33,034 nucleotides of DNA from SFTH01 sp963643985 (GCA_963643985.1 CAVINP010000009.1:1-33034); one strand, 5' to 3'. Shown: positions 8,712 through 17,031, numbered from the stretch's first letter. Numbers and translations are program-made. Notes: generated by a model not told the origin, from the letters alone.

Positions 8712-9769
8712 TGTCGGAGAAGATCGAACTTTTGAGCATGAACGGCGAGGAACTGACTGCCTTCGTGACAGATACTCTGGGCGAGAGCAAGTTTCGCGCG
8801 GGGCAGATCCGCCTCTGGCTCAACCGCGGCGCGGAGATAGAAGAGATGACCAACCTCTCTGCCGCGCTCCGTGCAAAGCTGGCGGCCGTGGCTGTGGCCA
8901 ATCCCGTGCGCATCCGCGAAAGCTACCGTTCCAAGCTGGACGGCACGGAGAAGTTTCTCTATCAGCTCTGTGACGGCAACCTGATTGAGGGCGTGATCAT
9001 GCGCTATCACTACGGCGATACGCTCTGCGTGTCGACGCAGGTGGGCTGCCGCATGGGCTGCGCGTTCTGCGCATCCACCCTTGAGGGACGCGTGCGCAAC
9101 CTGAGCGCAGGCGAGATACTGGGTCAGGTGGTGGCAGCGAACCGCCATATCCGAAAAGAGGATCCTGAGCGGCGCGTGCACAACATCGTGCTGATGGGCA
9201 GCGGCGAACCGTTGGACAACTATGACAACGTCGTCAGGTTTCTGCGGCTGGTCAACAGCGATGAGGGGTTGAACATTTCCATACGCAACATATCGCTCTC
9301 CACCTGCGGACTGGTGCAGCAGATGAACCGCTTCGCCAACGAGGGGCTGCCGGTGACGCTTTCACTGTCGCTGCACGCACCCAACGATGAGATCCGGCGC
9401 AAGATCATGCCGGTGGCAGCGGCTTTTTCCTATGAAAATGTGATCGCCGCCTGCAAAAACTACAGCGAAAAGACGGGTCGGCGCGTGGTGTTCGAGTATG
9501 CGCTGATCAAAAACATGAACTGCGAACTGCGCCACGCCGATGAGCTGGCCAAGCGTCTGCGCGGCCTGCGCTGCCACGTGAACCTGATACCGCTCAACGA
9601 TGTGCCCGAGCGCAGTCTGCTCGCGCCCTCCAGGCAGGAGGTCGCGGCCTTCCTCAAGCGACTGGAACTGCGCAACATATCCGCCACCGTGCGTCGCGAA
9701 ATGGGTGCGGACATCGACGGTGCCTGCGGCCAGCTGCGCCGCCACTACCTGCAGGAAAAAGGAAACTGA
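8711..9769 (+). CDS. rlmN: Dual-specificity 23S rRNA/tRNA (adenine-C2) methyltransferase RlmN
   Basis: 352 aa from the ATG at 8711; a GTG one codon earlier (8708) is an alternative start. This radical-SAM enzyme methylates A2503 of 23S rRNA and A37 of some tRNAs. The 4Fe-4S ligands are C113, C117 and C120 in the C-x3-C-x2-C motif GCRMGCAFC. The mechanistic cysteines are C106 (in TLCVSTQVGC) and C339 (in DIDGACGQL). The motif GSGEPLDN (163-170) also fits. The sequence resembles RlmN rather than Cfr, and the housekeeping location agrees. Its start overlaps the rsmB stop as TGATG. Confidence 0.96.
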   Translation: MSEKIELLSMNGEELTAFVTDTLGESKFRAGQIRLWLNRGAEIEEMTNLSAALRAKLAAVAVANPVRIRESYRSKLDGTEKFLYQLCDGNLIEGVIMRYHYGDTLCVSTQVGCRMGCAFCASTLEGRVRNLSAGEILGQVVAANRHIRKEDPERRVHNIVLMGSGEPLDNYDNVVRFLRLVNSDEGLNISIRNISLSTCGLVQQMNRFANEGLPVTLSLSLHAPNDEIRRKIMPVAAAFSYENVIAACKNYSEKTGRRVVFEYALIKNMNCELRHADELAKRLRGLRCHVNLIPLNDVPERSLLAPSRQEVAAFLKRLELRNISATVRREMGADIDGACGQLRRHYLQEKGN

Positions 9770-9794
9770 CTTCCGATACAGAGGAGGAATCGCC

Positions 9795-10517
9795 ATGCGT
9801 GCCTATGGCCTGACCGATATCGGCTCATCCCGCCCGACCAATGAGGATGCGTACTATCTGCCCGAGGAGAATGAGCACTTTTGCGCCATTGCGGACGGCA
9901 TGGGCGGTCACAATGCGGGCGAAGTGGCCAGCTCAATGGCGATCGATGTCTTTTGCGGCGAAATGCGCGCTGCCGAAAAGATGAGCAGCAGTGCGCTGCA
10001 CAAGGCGGTGCTGCGTGCCAACAAAAAGGTCTATGAATACTCGTGCAGCAATGAAAAGCTCAGCGGCATGGGCACGACCTTTACCGCGCTCGCGCTCTCC
10101 GAGCGGGGCGTACACATCGCGCACGTGGGCGACAGCCGCGCCTATCTCATTCGCGGCGGCAACATCATGCGCCTCACGATGGATCATACGCTGGTCGAGG
10201 AAATGGTGCTCAAGGGGCTGATCTCGCCTCGGGAGGCCAAGCATCACCCCAAGCGCAACTACATCACCCGCGCCCTGGGCACAACGGATGAGGTCGAGCC
10301 GGACATGATCCAGATCCGCCTGCAGCGCGGCGATGTGTTCTTTTTCTGCACGGACGGCCTGTCCAACCATGTGGAGGAATACGATATACTGGAGGTCACG
10401 CTCAAGAGTGCGACCTGGCAGGAAAAGCTCAAAATGCTGGTGGATCAGGCACTGAAAGCAGGCAGTACGGACAACATAACGGCCATGTACGTGCTCTTTG
10501 AGGAGGAGTTTCAATGA
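9795..10517 (+). CDS. stp: PP2C-family Ser/Thr protein phosphatase
   Basis: 240 aa from the ATG at 9795, which follows a strong GAGGAGG (9781-9787) by 7 nt; longer in-frame readings into rlmN are not credible. It is the PrpC/Stp partner that dephosphorylates targets of the PASTA kinase. Metal-binding motifs are in order: T-N-E-D-A-Y (15-20), A-D-G-M-G-G-H (33-39), G-M-G-T-T (91-95), G-D-S-R (112-115), C-T-D-G-L-S (185-190) and S-T-D-N (224-227). Its last four bases overlap the kinase start, the usual phosphatase-kinase pairing in Firmicutes. Confidence 0.97.
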   Translation: MRAYGLTDIGSSRPTNEDAYYLPEENEHFCAIADGMGGHNAGEVASSMAIDVFCGEMRAAEKMSSSALHKAVLRANKKVYEYSCSNEKLSGMGTTFTALALSERGVHIAHVGDSRAYLIRGGNIMRLTMDHTLVEEMVLKGLISPREAKHHPKRNYITRALGTTDEVEPDMIQIRLQRGDVFFFCTDGLSNHVEEYDILEVTLKSATWQEKLKMLVDQALKAGSTDNITAMYVLFEEEFQ

Positions 10518-12352
10518 TCGGACGGCTCATATCGGGCCGGTACCTCATTGAAGCACAGGTCGGCATGGGCGGAATGGCCGTGGTCTACCGTGCCCGAGAT
10601 CAGCAAGAAAACAGAATCGTGGCCCTGAAGGTGCTCCGACCGGAATATCAGGGCGACGAGGAATTTGTGCATCGCTTCAGCCGCGAGGCAGAGGCCGCCG
10701 CAAAGGTCTTTCACGAAAACATCGTCAACCTCTTTGACGTGGGCATAGACGGTGACACACGCTACATCGTGATGGAGTATGTCGATGGGCAGACGCTCAA
10801 GGACATGATCCGCGAGGAGGGCAGGATTCATCCGGACGTGGCCATACGCATGACCATACGTATACTGGCCGCCGTGGATCACGCCCACCGCAACGGCATC
10901 GTTCACCGCGACATCAAGCCCCAGAACATACTGGTGGACCGTGACGGCGTGGTGAAGGTGGCGGACTTCGGCATAGCACGCCTGAAGGCCTCGCAGACCA
11001 CGCGCCTCAACAGCGGCTCGGCACTGGGCAGCGTGCACTACATATCGCCCGAGCAGGCCAGGGGCGAGGTCGCCGATGAGCAGTCCGACCTGTATTCCGT
11101 GGGCGTGGTGATGTACGAGATGCTCACGGGACACGTGCCCTTTGACGGCGAGACGGCGGTGTCGGTGGCGCTTATGCATTTAAACGATGCGCCCAGGTCC
11201 ATTCGCGCGGACAACCCCAAACTGTCGCGTGCGCTGGACGAGATTGTCATGCGTGCGCTTTGCAAGGACAAGACGCGCAGATACCGGACCGCGGCGGAGA
11301 TGGCGGCAGATCTGAGGCTGGCGATCGTCAAGCCGAGGGGCGGCTTTGTCCACTATCCCAAGGATCAGGCGGCGGCAAAGCAGCCAAGCGACAAGGCAGC
11401 CGCACGCAAGACATCAAAGCACAACATCAACAAAAAGAAGATCATTGCGACCACCTGCGGGGTGCTGGCATTTCTGCTGCTGGCGGGCTTTGCGCTGATC
11501 TACTATCTGAGGATACACGGCAGAATCGTGATGCCCTCCCTGATCGGCCGCTCGCAGGCCGATGCCGTCAGCACCGTCCAGAATCTGGGCGTGAAGGATG
11601 TGACGGTGGTCAATGCCTACAGCGACGATTTTGCCGCGGGTCAGGTCATGCTGCAGTCGCGCGGCGAGGGCGAACGCGTCACGGACGATGCGACCATCAC
11701 GCTGACGGTAAGCCTGGGCAGCCAGTGGTACGAGCTGGAAGATCTGACCGGCAGGGATGCGAGCGAGGCGATCGCTGCGCTGGCTGCCGCCGGTGTCAGC
11801 GATGTGCAACTGGAATATGTGCAGTCCGACCTGCCCAACGGCACAGTGGTCTCGCAGAGCGAGGCGGCGGGGCGGGCCTCGCGCGATACTGCGATCGTAT
11901 TGCAGATCAGCGGGCAGAGTGTGCCCGTACCGTCCCTGATCGGCCTGACACTGGAGGGTGCACAGGCGGTGATCGAGGCAGAGGGGCTCAATCTGGGCAC
12001 GGTCACCGAGGGCGAGTCTGCCGATGCCGCATCCGGCACGGTGATTGCCCAGTCCGTTACGCCCTATACGCAGGTGCTGCTGGGCACGGCCGTGAACCTG
12101 ACGATCTGCAGGCAGCAGCAGGAGACGGGCTATGCGCCGCAGACCGCGCTGACGGTCAACGTTCCGCTGGACAACGTGACGGTGGAGGTCGCCATCACGG
12201 CCCCGTCCGGACAGACGCAGACCGTTGTGAGCGAGAAGATGAGCATGGGCACGCACAGCGTGTCGCTCACGGACAGCGAAGCGGGCATGCACAAGGTGGA
12301 AATCTATATCGACGGCGTGCTCTGGGAGAGCATGAATCTGAAATTTGAGTGA
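10514..12352 (+). CDS. prkC: PASTA-domain Ser/Thr protein kinase
   Basis: 612 aa. The cytoplasmic kinase domain (about 8-270) has the Gly loop GMGGMAVVY, Lys39, HRDIKPQN (131-138), DFG (151-153) and S-P-E (178-180). A Lys/Ala-rich linker leads to one membrane segment (about 310-332). Outside are three PASTA repeats (about 338-402, 405-468, 470-533), which in this family sense peptidoglycan fragments. A further domain of about 75 residues (about 540-612) follows; it looks beta-rich and is not a PASTA repeat. The kinase controls growth, division and wall metabolism in Firmicutes. The Shine-Dalgarno sequence lies within the 3' end of stp and the genes overlap by 4 bp. Confidence 0.97.
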   Translation: MIGRLISGRYLIEAQVGMGGMAVVYRARDQQENRIVALKVLRPEYQGDEEFVHRFSREAEAAAKVFHENIVNLFDVGIDGDTRYIVMEYVDGQTLKDMIREEGRIHPDVAIRMTIRILAAVDHAHRNGIVHRDIKPQNILVDRDGVVKVADFGIARLKASQTTRLNSGSALGSVHYISPEQARGEVADEQSDLYSVGVVMYEMLTGHVPFDGETAVSVALMHLNDAPRSIRADNPKLSRALDEIVMRALCKDKTRRYRTAAEMAADLRLAIVKPRGGFVHYPKDQAAAKQPSDKAAARKTSKHNINKKKIIATTCGVLAFLLLAGFALIYYLRIHGRIVMPSLIGRSQADAVSTVQNLGVKDVTVVNAYSDDFAAGQVMLQSRGEGERVTDDATITLTVSLGSQWYELEDLTGRDASEAIAALAAAGVSDVQLEYVQSDLPNGTVVSQSEAAGRASRDTAIVLQISGQSVPVPSLIGLTLEGAQAVIEAEGLNLGTVTEGESADAASGTVIAQSVTPYTQVLLGTAVNLTICRQQQETGYAPQTALTVNVPLDNVTVEVAITAPSGQTQTVVSEKMSMGTHSVSLTDSEAGMHKVEIYIDGVLWESMNLKFE

Positions 12353-12370
12353 TTATCCGGAGGTGAGCGT

Positions 12371-13249
12371 TTGCAGGGAAGGATATTGCGCGGCATCGGC
12401 GGCTTCTACACGGTGCTGACGGAGGATGGCGAGACGTGTACCCTGCGTGCACAGCGCAAGATCAAGCGCGGCGGCATGAAGCCCAAGGTGGGGGATATGG
12501 CGGAAATCATCCCCGGCACGGGTGAGGAGGACGGCTGGCTGCAGGGCATACTTCCCCGCAAAAACGAGCTGGTGCGCCCACCCGTGGCGAACATCGACCG
12601 CGTCGTGCTGGTCGCGTCTGCGGCGGCCCCTCAGGCGGATCTGATGCTGATGGATCAGATGCTGATCACGGCCAGACGCAGGCAGATCGAGCCTGTGCTG
12701 GTGATTACCAAGTGCGACCTGGACCCTGCTGCGGCCGGGGAAATCGCGAAGCAGTACCGCGGTGCGGGCCTGACGATATTTACGGTATCCTCGGTGACGG
12801 GCGAGAACATCGCCACACTTCAAGAATATCTTGCGGGCAGCGTGCATGCACTGGCCGGCCAGTCCGGCGCAGGAAAATCCTCCCTGATCAATGCGCTGTA
12901 TCATCTCTCGCTCGAGACGGGCGATCTGTCCGAGAAGATCGAGCGCGGCAAAAACACCACGCGCCGCTGCGAACTGATCGTACTGGAAGACGGCGGCATG
13001 GTACTGGATACCCCCGGCTTTTCACTGCTGGATGCGGAACTGTTTGACCCGGTGGAGCTGCAGGAAGCCTATCCGGAGTTTGAAAAATACATCGGACAGT
13101 GCTACTTTAAACCCTGCTATCATGCTTCGGAACCCAAATGCCGGGTGCTCGAGGCGGTGGCGGAGGGCGAAACAGATGCGCAGCGGCATGCCCGCTACGC
13201 CGAAATATTAAACGATATGCGAAATAAATGGAGGGAACGTTATGATTAA
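12371..13249 (+). CDS. rsgA: Small-subunit ribosome biogenesis GTPase RsgA
   Basis: 292 aa. It is a circularly permuted GTPase that checks late 30S maturation. The permuted order is visible: G4 T-K-C-D (113-116), then G1 GQSGAGKS (163-170), then G3 D-T-P-G (213-216). An OB-fold occupies about 1-70, and the C-terminal zinc site has Cys244, Cys249, His251 and Cys257 in the pattern C-x4-C-x-H-x5-C. The start is a TTG at 12371, chosen because GGAGGTGA (12358-12365) lies 5 nt upstream and the protein then begins in the expected place (MQGRILRGIGGFY). It overlaps rpe by 8 bp. Confidence 0.96.
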   Translation: MQGRILRGIGGFYTVLTEDGETCTLRAQRKIKRGGMKPKVGDMAEIIPGTGEEDGWLQGILPRKNELVRPPVANIDRVVLVASAAAPQADLMLMDQMLITARRRQIEPVLVITKCDLDPAAAGEIAKQYRGAGLTIFTVSSVTGENIATLQEYLAGSVHALAGQSGAGKSSLINALYHLSLETGDLSEKIERGKNTTRRCELIVLEDGGMVLDTPGFSLLDAELFDPVELQEAYPEFEKYIGQCYFKPCYHASEPKCRVLEAVAEGETDAQRHARYAEILNDMRNKWRERYD

Positions 13250-13904
13250 GCTTGCACCGTCGCTTCTGGCGGCAAATTTTCTGAAAATGGGCGATGAAAT
13301 CGAACGCATGGCCGCCGCGGGTGCGGACTATCTGCACTATGACGTGATGGACGGTCACTTTGTGCCCAACATCTCCTTCGGTATGGGTTTGCTGAAGTTT
13401 GCCGCGCAGTGCTCTCTGCCGGTGGACGCGCACCTGATGATTTCAAATCCCGAAAAATATGTGGAAGCGTTTGCCGATGCGGGTGCCGGGATTATTACGG
13501 TGCATGCCGAGGCGACCAACCACCTGCACCGCGTGCTGCAGCAGATCCGTGCCACGGGTGCGCTGGCGGGTGTGGCGATCAACCCTGCGACAAGTCCGGA
13601 ATGCCTCAGGTACGTGATGGGCGACTTTGATCTGGTGCTGGCCATGTCCGTCAACCCCGGCTTCGGCGGCCAGAAGATGATCCCCGCGACCATCAAAAAG
13701 GTGGGCGAGATCCGGCGCATGCTCGATGAGGCCGGCTGCGACGCGCTCATCGAGGTGGACGGCGGACTGAACACGAAGACCTGCGTGCCGTTTATGGAGC
13801 AGGGCATGACCGTGATGGTGGCCGGCAGCGCACTCTACGGCGCTGCGGATCCCAAGGCCTTTATTGACGATGTCCGCGCGACCGATCGCAGACTGCACGG
13901 CTGA
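13242..13904 (+). CDS. rpe: Ribulose-phosphate 3-epimerase
   Basis: 220 aa TIM-barrel enzyme interconverting ribulose-5-phosphate and xylulose-5-phosphate in the pentose phosphate pathway. The start LAPSLLAANF is typical. Metal and acid-base residues are seen at H32 and D34 (LHYDVMDGHFVPN), H64 (DAHLMI) and D173 (EVDGGLN); the phosphate loop includes VNPGFGGQ. Its RBS GGAGGGA lies inside the rsgA 3' end. In many Firmicutes a thiamine pyrophosphokinase gene (thiN) follows; here pyrR follows instead. Confidence 0.97.
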   Translation: MIKLAPSLLAANFLKMGDEIERMAAAGADYLHYDVMDGHFVPNISFGMGLLKFAAQCSLPVDAHLMISNPEKYVEAFADAGAGIITVHAEATNHLHRVLQQIRATGALAGVAINPATSPECLRYVMGDFDLVLAMSVNPGFGGQKMIPATIKKVGEIRRMLDEAGCDALIEVDGGLNTKTCVPFMEQGMTVMVAGSALYGAADPKAFIDDVRATDRRLHG

Positions 13905-13930
13905 CAAATTCAGGTAGGGAGGTCGATCCC

Positions 13931-14470
13931 ATGCACAAAAAGGCACTCATCATGGACGAAAAGCAGCTGACGCGCACCGTCACGCGCATGGCACATGAGA
14001 TCATCGAGCGCAACAAGGGCGTGGAGGATGTGGTGCTGGTGGGCATCCGCCGCCGTGGCGATCCGCTGGCGCGGATGCTGGCCGAAGCCATACTGCGTGT
14101 GGAGGGCGCGAGCGTGCCCGTCGGCTCGGTCGACATCACCTTCTATCGGGATGATCTGAGCCACCTGTCCAAGGATCCGACGCTCAACCGCACAGACATT
14201 TCCTTTGACGTGAGCGGCAGGACGGTGGTGCTGGTCGACGATGTGCTCTACACCGGCCGGACCGCACGCGCGGCCATGGATGCCATGATGGACATCGGCC
14301 GTGCACGGCGGATACAGCTGGCGGTGCTGGTGGACAGGGGTCACCGGGAATTGCCCATACGCGCCGACTTTGCGGGCAAGAATATTCCCACGTCCCAGAG
14401 CGAATTCGTGCGCGTAAACATGCCCGAATTTGACGGGGAGATGAACGTCTGGCTCTGCAGTGTGGAATAG
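13931..14470 (+). CDS. pyrR: Bifunctional pyr operon RNA-binding attenuator / uracil phosphoribosyltransferase PyrR
   Basis: 179 aa, the standard length. PyrR binds UMP/UTP and then a conserved RNA loop in pyr leaders to promote termination; it also has uracil phosphoribosyltransferase activity. The PRPP-binding motif VVLVDDVLYTGRT spans 99-111. The early segment LVGIRRRGDPLA and the TFYRDDL segment are diagnostic of PyrR against other PRTases. A GGGAGG lies upstream of the ATG. It is the last gene of the plus-strand block and faces uraA, whose leader carries a PyrR-like site, so regulator and target are neighbours. No other pyr gene is present here. Confidence 0.96.
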   Translation: MHKKALIMDEKQLTRTVTRMAHEIIERNKGVEDVVLVGIRRRGDPLARMLAEAILRVEGASVPVGSVDITFYRDDLSHLSKDPTLNRTDISFDVSGRTVVLVDDVLYTGRTARAAMDAMMDIGRARRIQLAVLVDRGHRELPIRADFAGKNIPTSQSEFVRVNMPEFDGEMNVWLCSVE

Positions 14471-14517
14471 TCAGTGATCAGTCCAATGGCACGGGTCGCT
14501 GCTTGCCTCCCCTGCAA

Positions 14518-14552
14518 CGCACTCAAGACCTGCTACACAGGGCTTGGGTGCG
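14518..14552 (+). other. Long imperfect hairpin downstream of pyrR
   Basis: CGCACTCAAG (14518-14527) pairs with CTTGGGTGCG (14543-14552) over 10 bp with one T-G wobble. After a single A/G mismatch, CCTG (14529-14532) pairs with CAGG (14538-14541) around a 5-nt loop. It has no T-tract and lies about 50 nt before the true terminator. It may be a 3' stabiliser or part of a small RNA. The remainder of 14471-14605 shows nothing else that I recognise. Confidence 0.6.
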
Positions 14553-14605
14553 TAAGAGCGGTGATGGGGTTAGTCAATCCTCCCAATTTTTCGTAAAGAA
14601 CCACA

Positions 14606-14633
14606 AAAAGGCAGCCCGTGCGGGCTGCCTTTT
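14606..14633. terminator. Bidirectional terminator between pyrR and uraA
   Basis: AAAA-GGCAGCCC (14606-14617) pairs with GGGCTGCC-TTTT (14622-14633), giving a 12-bp stem with a 4-nt loop. It has A/T tracts on both sides, so it can stop both convergent genes. Confidence 0.92.
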
Positions 14634-14648
14634 GCAATGCAGGGAAGT

Positions 14649-15986
14649 TTATTCGTTTTTGGCGGTTTCATTGGCGCTGCGCTTGTTGAAGAGCACATTG
14701 ACGATGATGCCGCAGATCAGCGCGGTGGCGATGGCACTGATGGTGATCGGGCCAAAGTTCAGTTCCAGTCCGCCGATGCCGCAGACCAGTATGGCGGCCA
14801 CGACGAAGAGGTTGCGGTTGTCGCCCAGATCCACGTTCTGAACCATCTTCAGGCCGCTGACGGCGATGAAGCCGTAGAGCGCGATGCACACGCCGCCGAC
14901 GATGCAGGTCGGGATGGAGTTGACGAACTTCACGAAGGGATCGAAGAACGAGAGAATGATGCAGTAGATGGCGGTGATGAAGATCGTGCTCACGGAGGCG
15001 TTGCCGGTGATGGCCACGCAGCCGACGGACTCGCCGTAGGTGGTGTTCGGGCAGCCGCCGAAGAAGGAGCCGATGATGGAACCGACGCCGTCACCGATCA
15101 GGGTGCGATGCAGGCCCGGCTCGGTCAGCAGGTCACGGTTGATGATGGAGCTCAGGTTCTTATGGTCGGCGATGTGCTCAGCCAGCGTGACGAAGGCCAC
15201 GGGCGCGAAGAGTACGAACACGTTGACGACGTCGCTGAAGGATTTGAGCGTTGCGGCATTCTTGTCGAAGAAGCCCACGAAGGTGAATTCGGGAACGTGG
15301 ATCAGCGTCATGCCGTCGAAGGCGGCCAGGTTGATGATCTGAAGTGCCGCGCAGTTGGTGGCGTTGCCGATGAAGGTCAGCACCAGACCCACAACATAGG
15401 CGGTCAGAATGCCGATGATGAAGGGGATCATGCGCATGCCCTTGCTGCCCTTTACGGAGGCCCAGACGGTCACGATGAAGGCGAACAGGCCCAGCAGTAT
15501 GGAGATCAGGCTGTACTCGCCGGATGCGGTGTTGTTGAGGTTGCTGACGGCGCTCGAGCACAGGGACAGACCGATCAGAGCGACGGTCGGGCCGATGACC
15601 ACGGGGGGCAGGAGCTTGTTGACCCAGCCGGAGCCGGTCTTGGCGATGATCAGAGCGATCAGGGCGTACACCAGACCTGCGAAGATCGCGCCAAGGAAGA
15701 TGCCCAGATAGCCGAACGCGGTGGCGCCGATCAGGGGCGAAATGAAAGCGAAGGAGCTGCCCAGGAACACAGGGCTCTTGCGACGGGTGACTGTCAGATA
15801 GAACAGCGTGCCGAAGCCCGCGCCGCACAGCGCTGCAGGCTGGCTCATGTAGGTCGTGCCGCTGCCGCTGTTGACCAGTGCCGGCACCAGCAGCGTCGCA
15901 GCCATGATGGCCAGCACCTGCTGGAACGCGTAGACGAGGTTCTTTTTGATGGGCGGTTTCTGATTGATGTCGTAAACCAGTTTCAT
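14649..15986 (-). CDS. uraA: Uracil/xanthine permease, NCS2 family (uracil permease)
   Basis: 445 aa polytopic membrane protein of the nucleobase:cation symporter-2 family, with about 12-14 hydrophobic segments. The substrate/proton glutamates of E. coli UraA have clear counterparts: Glu270 in LAEHIADH and Glu319 in PNTTYGES. The N-terminus KPPIKKNLVYAFQQVLAI is typical of UraA/PyrP. The start at 15986 follows GGAGGGG on the minus strand; a longer frame through the leader is not credible because it would run across the attenuator terminator. The upstream PyrR-type attenuator supports uracil as substrate over xanthine. It is convergent with pyrR. Confidence 0.95.
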   Translation of the reverse strand: MKLVYDINQKPPIKKNLVYAFQQVLAIMAATLLVPALVNSGSGTTYMSQPAALCGAGFGTLFYLTVTRRKSPVFLGSSFAFISPLIGATAFGYLGIFLGAIFAGLVYALIALIIAKTGSGWVNKLLPPVVIGPTVALIGLSLCSSAVSNLNNTASGEYSLISILLGLFAFIVTVWASVKGSKGMRMIPFIIGILTAYVVGLVLTFIGNATNCAALQIINLAAFDGMTLIHVPEFTFVGFFDKNAATLKSFSDVVNVFVLFAPVAFVTLAEHIADHKNLSSIINRDLLTEPGLHRTLIGDGVGSIIGSFFGGCPNTTYGESVGCVAITGNASVSTIFITAIYCIILSFFDPFVKFVNSIPTCIVGGVCIALYGFIAVSGLKMVQNVDLGDNRNLFVVAAILVCGIGGLELNFGPITISAIATALICGIIVNVLFNKRSANETAKNE

Positions 15987-16030
15987 TAATGTACCCCTCC
16001 GTCTTATTTGGTTTGAAGTCTTCAAGCGCA

Positions 16031-16166
16031 AAAGAAAAAACCTTGCCGCGGCACAGCGACAGGGCTTTGGTAAAACGGCGCGTGACGGTTCAATCACAGC
16101 CGGATATTCCATTTACCGGTTTTTGCCTCTTATCGGTCTCTCTGTACCGTCTTAAAGACTATCCGG
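16031..16166 (-). promoter_or_regulatory. PyrR-responsive attenuator leader of uraA
   Basis: Near the 5' end of the minus-strand transcript a hairpin CGGT-ACAGAGAG-ACCG (16149-16134) presents the CAGAGAG loop that PyrR recognises. Downstream a terminator stem CCT-GTCGC (16063-16056) pairs with GCGGC-A-AGG (16049-16041) with one bulged A, followed by a T-rich run (16040-16031). By the known mechanism, UMP-bound PyrR would favour termination and switch the permease off when pyrimidines are plentiful. I did not work out the antiterminator pairing in full. Confidence 0.85.
16041..16063 (-). terminator. Attenuator terminator of the uraA leader
   Basis: An 8-bp GC-rich stem with one bulged A and a 6-nt loop on the minus strand, followed by TTTTTTCTTT (16040-16031). 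It lies 54 nt before the uraA start codon. Confidence 0.85.
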
Positions 16167-16172
16167 AAAAAG

Positions 16173-16201
16173 AATATAGCACACACGAAAGGACATGTCA
16201 A
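16173..16201 (-). promoter_or_regulatory. uraA promoter
   Basis: Minus strand: consensus -35 TTGACA (16201-16196), 17-bp spacer, and -10 TATATT (16178-16173) preceded by TGTGC (extended -10). The predicted start near 16166 is just upstream of the PyrR hairpin. Confidence 0.9.
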
Positions 16202-16291
16202 GATATGCATCTTTAAGTTTTGCAACAAGTACAAATGTGAAGACATCTTTTCGAAATAGACGCGAATAATTCATTTTAATTTCGCCGGGAG

Positions 16292-16302
16292 TGTGCTATA
16301 AT
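16292..16302 (+). promoter_or_regulatory. Extended -10 promoter of the NPPY methyltransferase gene
   Basis: TGTGCTATAAT (16292-16302) gives an extended -10 with a perfect hexamer. The region 17 bp upstream is AT-rich without a good -35. It is divergent from the uraA promoter, about 90 bp away. Confidence 0.75.
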
Positions 16303-16346
16303 ATTCTTTGGACGAATAACCTGACGAAAGAGACGGATGCGTGGGC

Positions 16347-16946
16347 ATGGCCAATGAGCGAAGGGTCGGACTGCTCAGTGCGGAGTACGGGGGTCATCGG
16401 GTAACGCTTGAAACCCGGGCAGGGCTCTTCTCTCCGGAGCATATAGATCGGGGAACGCTGGCGATGCTGTCGCATGTTCAATTGGAGTCGGGTATGCGCA
16501 TAATGGATCTTGGCTGCGGATACGGCGTTGTCGGCATTCTTGCGGCGAAGATCGTCGGAGAAGAAAATGTTTTCATGTCCGATGCCGATCCTCTGGCTGT
16601 GGAGACGGCCGGGGTCAATGCGGTGCGAAACGGAGTGGGCGGCGTTCACCTGTATCTCTCGGATGCCTTTGACAATGTCGATGCAAGCGAGTTTGACGTT
16701 ATACTCTCCAACCCACCGTATCAGACGGATTTTTCCGTGGCAAAGGGTTTTATTGAAAAGGGATTTAACCGATTGAAAATCGGCGGTAGGCTGTATATGG
16801 TGACCAAGCGGCGGCAATGGTACAGGAACAAGCTTATATCCGTCTTCGGCGGGGTGGAAATCCGCGAAACGGACGGTTATTATGTCTTCATTGCCCAGCG
16901 CAGAAGTCAGAGCTATGCATTCAAGGCGCCCCACCGTATCAAATAG
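16347..16946 (+). CDS. Small class I SAM-dependent methyltransferase, RsmC/YbxB-like
   Basis: 199 aa from the ATG at 16347; a GTG at 16341, with AAAGAG at better spacing, is an equally possible start. The Rossmann SAM motif is D-L-G-C-G-Y-G-V-V-G (about residue 54 onward) and the catalytic motif is N-P-P-Y (about 122-125), which marks N-methylation of nucleic-acid amino groups, here most likely a guanine of rRNA. The upstream segment L-E-T-R-A-G-L-F-S-P-E-H-I-D-R-G matches the pattern of RsmC-like proteins such as B. subtilis YbxB. In many Firmicutes this gene lies next to rpoB; here it precedes rny, with a terminator-like hairpin between. The exact target is unknown. Confidence 0.82.
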   Translation: MANERRVGLLSAEYGGHRVTLETRAGLFSPEHIDRGTLAMLSHVQLESGMRIMDLGCGYGVVGILAAKIVGEENVFMSDADPLAVETAGVNAVRNGVGGVHLYLSDAFDNVDASEFDVILSNPPYQTDFSVAKGFIEKGFNRLKIGGRLYMVTKRRQWYRNKLISVFGGVEIRETDGYYVFIAQRRSQSYAFKAPHRIK

Positions 16947-17031
16947 AAAACGGTTGCGGGGGCGTTTCGCGCCGTTGCAGAATGCGACGCGGTGCTTATC
17001 AGTGCCTTTCATTGGCAAATATGTTCTTCTT

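Noticed and set aside
8708..9769. Cfr-type antibiotic-resistance methyltransferase
   Set aside because: The C-terminal DIDGACGQL, the housekeeping operon position and overall pattern match RlmN; nothing specific to Cfr was seen.
14637..15989. Plus-strand open frame of 450 codons opposite uraA
   Set aside because: Its Asp/Gln/Gly/His-rich composition is the complement of membrane-protein codons, and uraA on the minus strand has clear family motifs, promoter and leader.
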